NCBI GenBank assembly: GCA_032164245.1
Contig: JAVMKO010000003.1
Coordinates: 30,007,390 to 30,071,389, forward strand
Reading direction: 5' to 3'
DNA from: Sternotherus odoratus
Lineage: Eukaryota; Chordata; Testudines; Kinosternidae
Length of the DNA: 64,000 nt
In this document: one piece after another, positions 60,797 to 64,000 of the stretch
Layout: the number at the start of each line of letters is the position of its first letter
How positions within the stretch are numbered: the first letter of the stretch is position 1
The notes under the pieces: model-generated
Database searches by the model: none
The model's input: only the letters and a program-made list of their open reading frames with translations
What the model was told of the DNA's origin: nothing
Made by a program: the position numbers and the translations under genes

Positions 60797-61712
60797 TATA
60801 GAATATCGGGGTTGGAAGGGACCTCACAAGATCATCTAATCCAACCCTCTGCTCAAATCAAAGCAGGACCAATCCCCAATTAAATCATCCAACAGATTTT
60901 TTGCCCTATAGCCCTAAATTGCCCCCTCAAGGATTGAACTCATAGCCCTGGTGTTAACCGGGGTTCTTTCAACCCAAAGCTCTTGGTAACTCACTTTGTG
61001 AGATGGTGTCAGGAAATAAATCAGGGGAGATGTGGCCATTCGACTGATAGATGGCTGGTACAAACAGGACAACACACGAGTGCTTTCACCTAAAGCTAAA
61101 CTTTACTTGGTCTCAAGCACTGACACGTGTCCGCAACAGGTTAGTAAAACACCCCCAACCCTAGATAATTACCAAAGCTGAGTAGAACTTGAGTGGCACA
61201 GCAGCAGACCTTCGACCGCTGGGGACTGCATGATGTATCCAGAGGGAGAGTCCAGGAAAGTCCAACTACCTCAAACTTTTCCCCCTTTTTTATACATTAA
61301 TATGTCCTTTAAAGAAAACTTGTTACAAGCAATTCAATGGTCCAGCAAGAAGTTCGTTCTGATTATTGATTAACCAGGTGTGGGTTTTTCCAGAGTTTGC
61401 AGCCTTGAGGCCCCCACAATAGACATTTCTGGGGCATACTTTGCTCTTCTAAACTGCATGTATCGGCGACCTCAACACAATTCTTATGAGGAAGGACGCA
61501 GGGTCTAACTGCGCTTTCTGTGGCACCCAAAGACCCCCCTCCCCTCCTGCCTTGGTCAAGCTGAGGTTGTGACTTGACCAATTTACAGCCTGCTGACTTG
61601 ACTGCTTTTAGCAATAAGCATAGTGATTTCAGGCATTTTATTGGTTAGCTGACATCCACCCGTACCCTGGGTTTAAGCAGGCTAATGCTCAAACCATTGA
61701 GCTACCCCTCTT
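60797..61712 (-). repeat. tRNA-derived SINE with CR1-like tail, split by an insertion
   Basis: Minus strand: the 5' part (61712-61665) reads gaggggtagctcaatggttt, gagcattagcctg and aaacccaggg, with an A box tagctcaatgg. After a 713-bp insertion, the rest (60951-60797) reads ccagggctatgagttcaatc with a B box, then tttagggc, then cctgctttgatttgagcaga, and ends in the CR1-type tail ggtcccttccaacccc, gatattcta. This is the turtle CR1-tailed Pol III SINE (Cry type). The Pol III boxes are now about 750 bp apart, so the promoter is dead. Confidence 0.8.
60952..61664. mobile_element. Insertion (LTR-like) inside the SINE
   Basis: It is flanked by ccctgg on both sides (60946-60951 and 61665-61670), a 6-bp duplication. 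The left end starts TGTTAACC. Near the right end, ggttagctgaca is the inverted form of that kind of end, with ten further bases before the duplication. On the minus strand, ccaataaaatgcctgaaatc carries an aataaa signal. It is probably a solo LTR; boundaries of the element proper may be off by about 10 bp. Confidence 0.5.
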
Positions 61713-61960
61713 TCTATGGCTAAAAGTTGTCTATACTTTATGGTGGTGCAGAGTACAGGAATATGAATTGCAGAGTGCATCAAAGTGTGCTGTTTGAAAG
61801 AGCTCTGTTTTAATGCAAGCTAGATACCTTTAAGTTTTCTCCAGCCAGGGCAGTTAGAGTGCAATGATTGGGTGCTTTTTGCAATTCATGCTCCCATAAT
61901 CCACACTGTGGCACAGCATAGATAAAATTTAAACCTTATTCATTCTCCATATCATCTCTA

Positions 61961-62342
61961 AGGCTTGGTCTGTCCCCCCCCGACCCCCCCCCCCCCCAAC
62001 TAGTGTCGGTATAACTACATCACTCAGGAATGTGGAAAATCCACGCTCCTGAGTGATGCAGTTATACCAACTCTGGGCGTAGACAGTGCTATATTGATGG
62101 GAGGGCTTCTCTTATCAGCATAGAATCATAGAATATCAGGGTTGGAAGGGACCTCAGGAGGTCACCCTTGTCACCCTTGTCAAAGCAGGACTAATCCCCA
62201 GTTAGAAAGCTAGTAGCATAACTACTGCCTCTCAGGGAGACGGAGTACCTAAGCCAACAGGAGAAGCCCTCCTGTTGGGATAGGTACAGTCTCTGCTGAA
62301 GTGCTGCAGCACATAGCTGCAGCCTTCTAAGCATAGACAAGC
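61961..62342. mobile_element. MITE with inserted CR1/SINE tail
   Basis: The ends ggcttggtctgt and gcatagacaagcc are inverted. Inside, tcggtataactacatcactc is mirrored by gagtgatgcagttatacca. A CR1/SINE-type tail (gaatcatagaatatcagggt, tggaagggacctcaggaggt; 62119-62205) lies inside its right half. Poly-C runs occur at 61974-61998. Confidence 0.6.
62119..62205 (-). mobile_element. CR1/SINE 3' tail fragment nested in the MITE
   Basis: On the minus strand this ends ccctgatattctatgattct, the CR1 3' end with its short terminal repeat, preceded by attagtcctgctttgacaag. A gtcacccttgtcacccttgt doubling lies in the middle. Confidence 0.7.
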
Positions 62343-62379
62343 CATGAGAGATGTCCTTTCCTGTCCATCCACACAGCTA

Positions 62380-63060
62380 AAACTTTCATCAAGGCTGTCA
62401 TCATCTTGTGCCTCAATTACTCCAACATCCTTCTCTCTGGCCTTAACAAATGTAATCTTCTGCCACTCATATCCATTCAGAATGCTGCTGCAAAGATATT
62501 TTTCTTGAGTTGTTGCTTTAAACTTGTGAGCCTTTCTTTCCATTCTCCAGTGGGTTCCCCTTCTCTATTGTAGCAAACAAAAACTGTTTGTCTTCACTTT
62601 CAAGGCTCTTCACAATCTAGCCCCACCCTATCTTTCATCTCTCATTCAGCATCACAATATTGACTCCCTCCTCCAATCAGCCCATGATGTCAAACTCCAT
62701 CACCTACTTGTTTCATTTTCAAACAAGTTTCTTTGTGCTTTGTGCTTTTTTCTACCCTGTCCCTCACACGTGGAGGAGCTCCCCATGAACATCCACAGAG
62801 CTAACTCATTTTTCTGCTTCAAACCTGCCTCCCTCAAATATTTCCTTTGCCATGATACCTTCAAAGAACTTGACAGGGCTGCCTATCATGGCGATCAATG
62901 ATGTCTCATTGTTTCCTTGAACTCCCCCATTGGTCAGTTTGTATCCATCTGTTGTCTCTTGTCTTGTACTTAGATTGTAAGGTCTTTGTAGACACAAAAG
63001 GACCAAGGCCTTTGGAACTAAATGCTATACAAATACAGAACATATTCCAAAAGTGTACAC
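62380..63060 (+). pseudogene. L2-like LINE 3' end
   Basis: The + strand reads an LNYSNILLSGL-like stretch, IQNAAAKIFFLS (family VQNAAARLL), an LFVFTFKALHNLAPPYLS-like stretch and SVFCF/KPASLKYFLCH. It ends tagattgtaaggtctttgta. This is the order of the L2/CR1-group RT C-terminus and 3' UTR. Frames are broken. Confidence 0.65.
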
Positions 63061-63534
63061 AACTCATTGCCATTTTACAGTATTTGTGTATTCCAAAAGT
63101 GAGGTCCTTTAACTGAGAATGCTAGACTGCTGACCTGGGAACTAACAGCCAAAAGGCCCAGCAGACTTCATTTGTTATGACAGGATATACAGGGAAGAAG
63201 GTGATCTTTTATATAAATTGCTTGTAAACTATGTATACTAATAACTCATATTGCTTCCAGAATAAAACTGCTCACCACTAACACAACGGGTGTTTTAGAA
63301 ATTCTTAGGTGAATTACACAAAGTGTCATGCACTCAAAGACACTCACCCCACATTGCAGTTTAGAGATGTATCAAAGGCTGCTCTAATAGAATGCATTAA
63401 TCAGTCCACAGATAACAGCAATGTAAATAAATGTAGTGAAATGTATTTCAGAGGAAAGGATGCAAAAGGATGGAAAAAGGCATTAAGAACCACCACAATG
63501 TTATGCATAATTCTGAAGTAGTATATAATGTGAC
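63061..63534. other. Gene-free stretch, nothing recognised
   Basis: AT-rich, no signature. Confidence 0.5.
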
Positions 63535-63546
63535 ACAAACAATTGT

Positions 63547-63866
63547 AAAAGCGACAAAGAGTCTTGTAGCACCGTATAGACTAACAGATCTTAGGGATCA
63601 TGAGCTTTCATGGGCTAAGACCCACTTCATTAGATGAATGTTGTGGAAATCTCCAGAGGCAGGTATAAATATGCAGGCAAGAAAGCAAGGTAAATTCAAT
63701 CAGGGGGTGAGACCCTCTAGTTGTTGTTAGAGATTTCCACAACATTCATCTGATAAAGTGGGTCTTAGCTCACGAAAGCTCATGATCCCTAAGGTCTGTT
63801 AGTCTATAAGGTGCTACAAGACTCTGTCGCTTTTGCAGATCCAGACTAACATGGTTACAAACTGAT
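63547..63866 (+). mobile_element. Penelope-like fold-back with 12-bp TSD
   Basis: The arms gcgacaaagagtcttgtagc through gaatgttgtggaaatctc on the left are mirrored by gagatttccacaacattc through gctacaagactctgtcgc. A 3' end (cagatccagactaacatgg) follows the right arm. The 12-bp acaaacaattgt flanks it on both sides (63535-63546 and 63867-63878). Confidence 0.85.
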
Positions 63867-64000
63867 ACAAACAATTGTGACATTCAGGTTATCTTCTCAG
63901 CATACGTGTATGTCAGAAAAAAGGACATATGTGTCAGGACACAAGTGTTTCATTCCTCTCCAGACTAATCAAAAAGCCATGGAGTTCACTATTTGCAAAA

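Overview
This 64 kb window is vertebrate nuclear DNA, most likely from a turtle. It is intron-bearing, moderately AT-rich and full of old interspersed repeats. The repeat mix points to turtles: many CR1 LINE fragments, a tRNA-derived SINE whose 3' tail is CR1-like, Penelope-like elements, DIRS and gypsy relics, many hAT-type MITEs, a Helitron and solo LTRs. There is no bacterial or phage-like organisation. Most open reading frames are chance frames or pieces of mobile elements.

The only intact host gene I can support is TMEM18, on the + strand at 51462-56367. It has five coding exons and encodes 135 aa. It starts in a CpG island (about 51030-51930), and a likely polyadenylation signal lies at 56775. 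Introns 2 and 3 carry MITEs. The 50 kb upstream and about 7 kb downstream look intergenic.

Layout: 1-13.6 kb holds sparse repeats, a Ty3/gypsy RNase H relic (4.4-4.9 kb), a pogo/Tigger-like element loaded with a GC-rich minisatellite (6.2-6.9 kb) and a Penelope-like insertion (7.4 kb). 13.6-15.3 kb is a hAT-like non-autonomous transposon that carries a copy of the first coding exon of protein kinase C gamma with its splice donor. 16-19.4 kb has a CR1 reverse-transcriptase relic, LTR-like sequence, a Helitron carrying promoter-like sequence and a hAT MITE. 23.8-29.2 kb has a fold-back Penelope-like element, a second Penelope relic and an L1/Tx1-like LINE broken by nested insertions. 30.1-32.0 kb is a decayed hAT transposon with a BED-finger transposase relic. 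33.7-36.4 kb is a DIRS tyrosine-recombinase element split by a solo LTR. 38.4-39.2 kb is a retro-copied 28S rRNA fragment. 40-50 kb holds two antisense CR1 copies, two or more LTRs and a Penelope fold-back. 57-64 kb has MITEs, a SINE split by an insertion, an L2-like LINE end and another Penelope fold-back.

The most notable observations are: (1) the PRKCG exon captured by a hAT-like element with matching target-site duplications; (2) a Penelope-like family in which six separate insertions each have a visible 12-14 bp target-site duplication and most have a fold-back structure; (3) the 28S rRNA pseudogene; (4) the Helitron carrying ZNF143-, YY1- and NRF1-like motifs.
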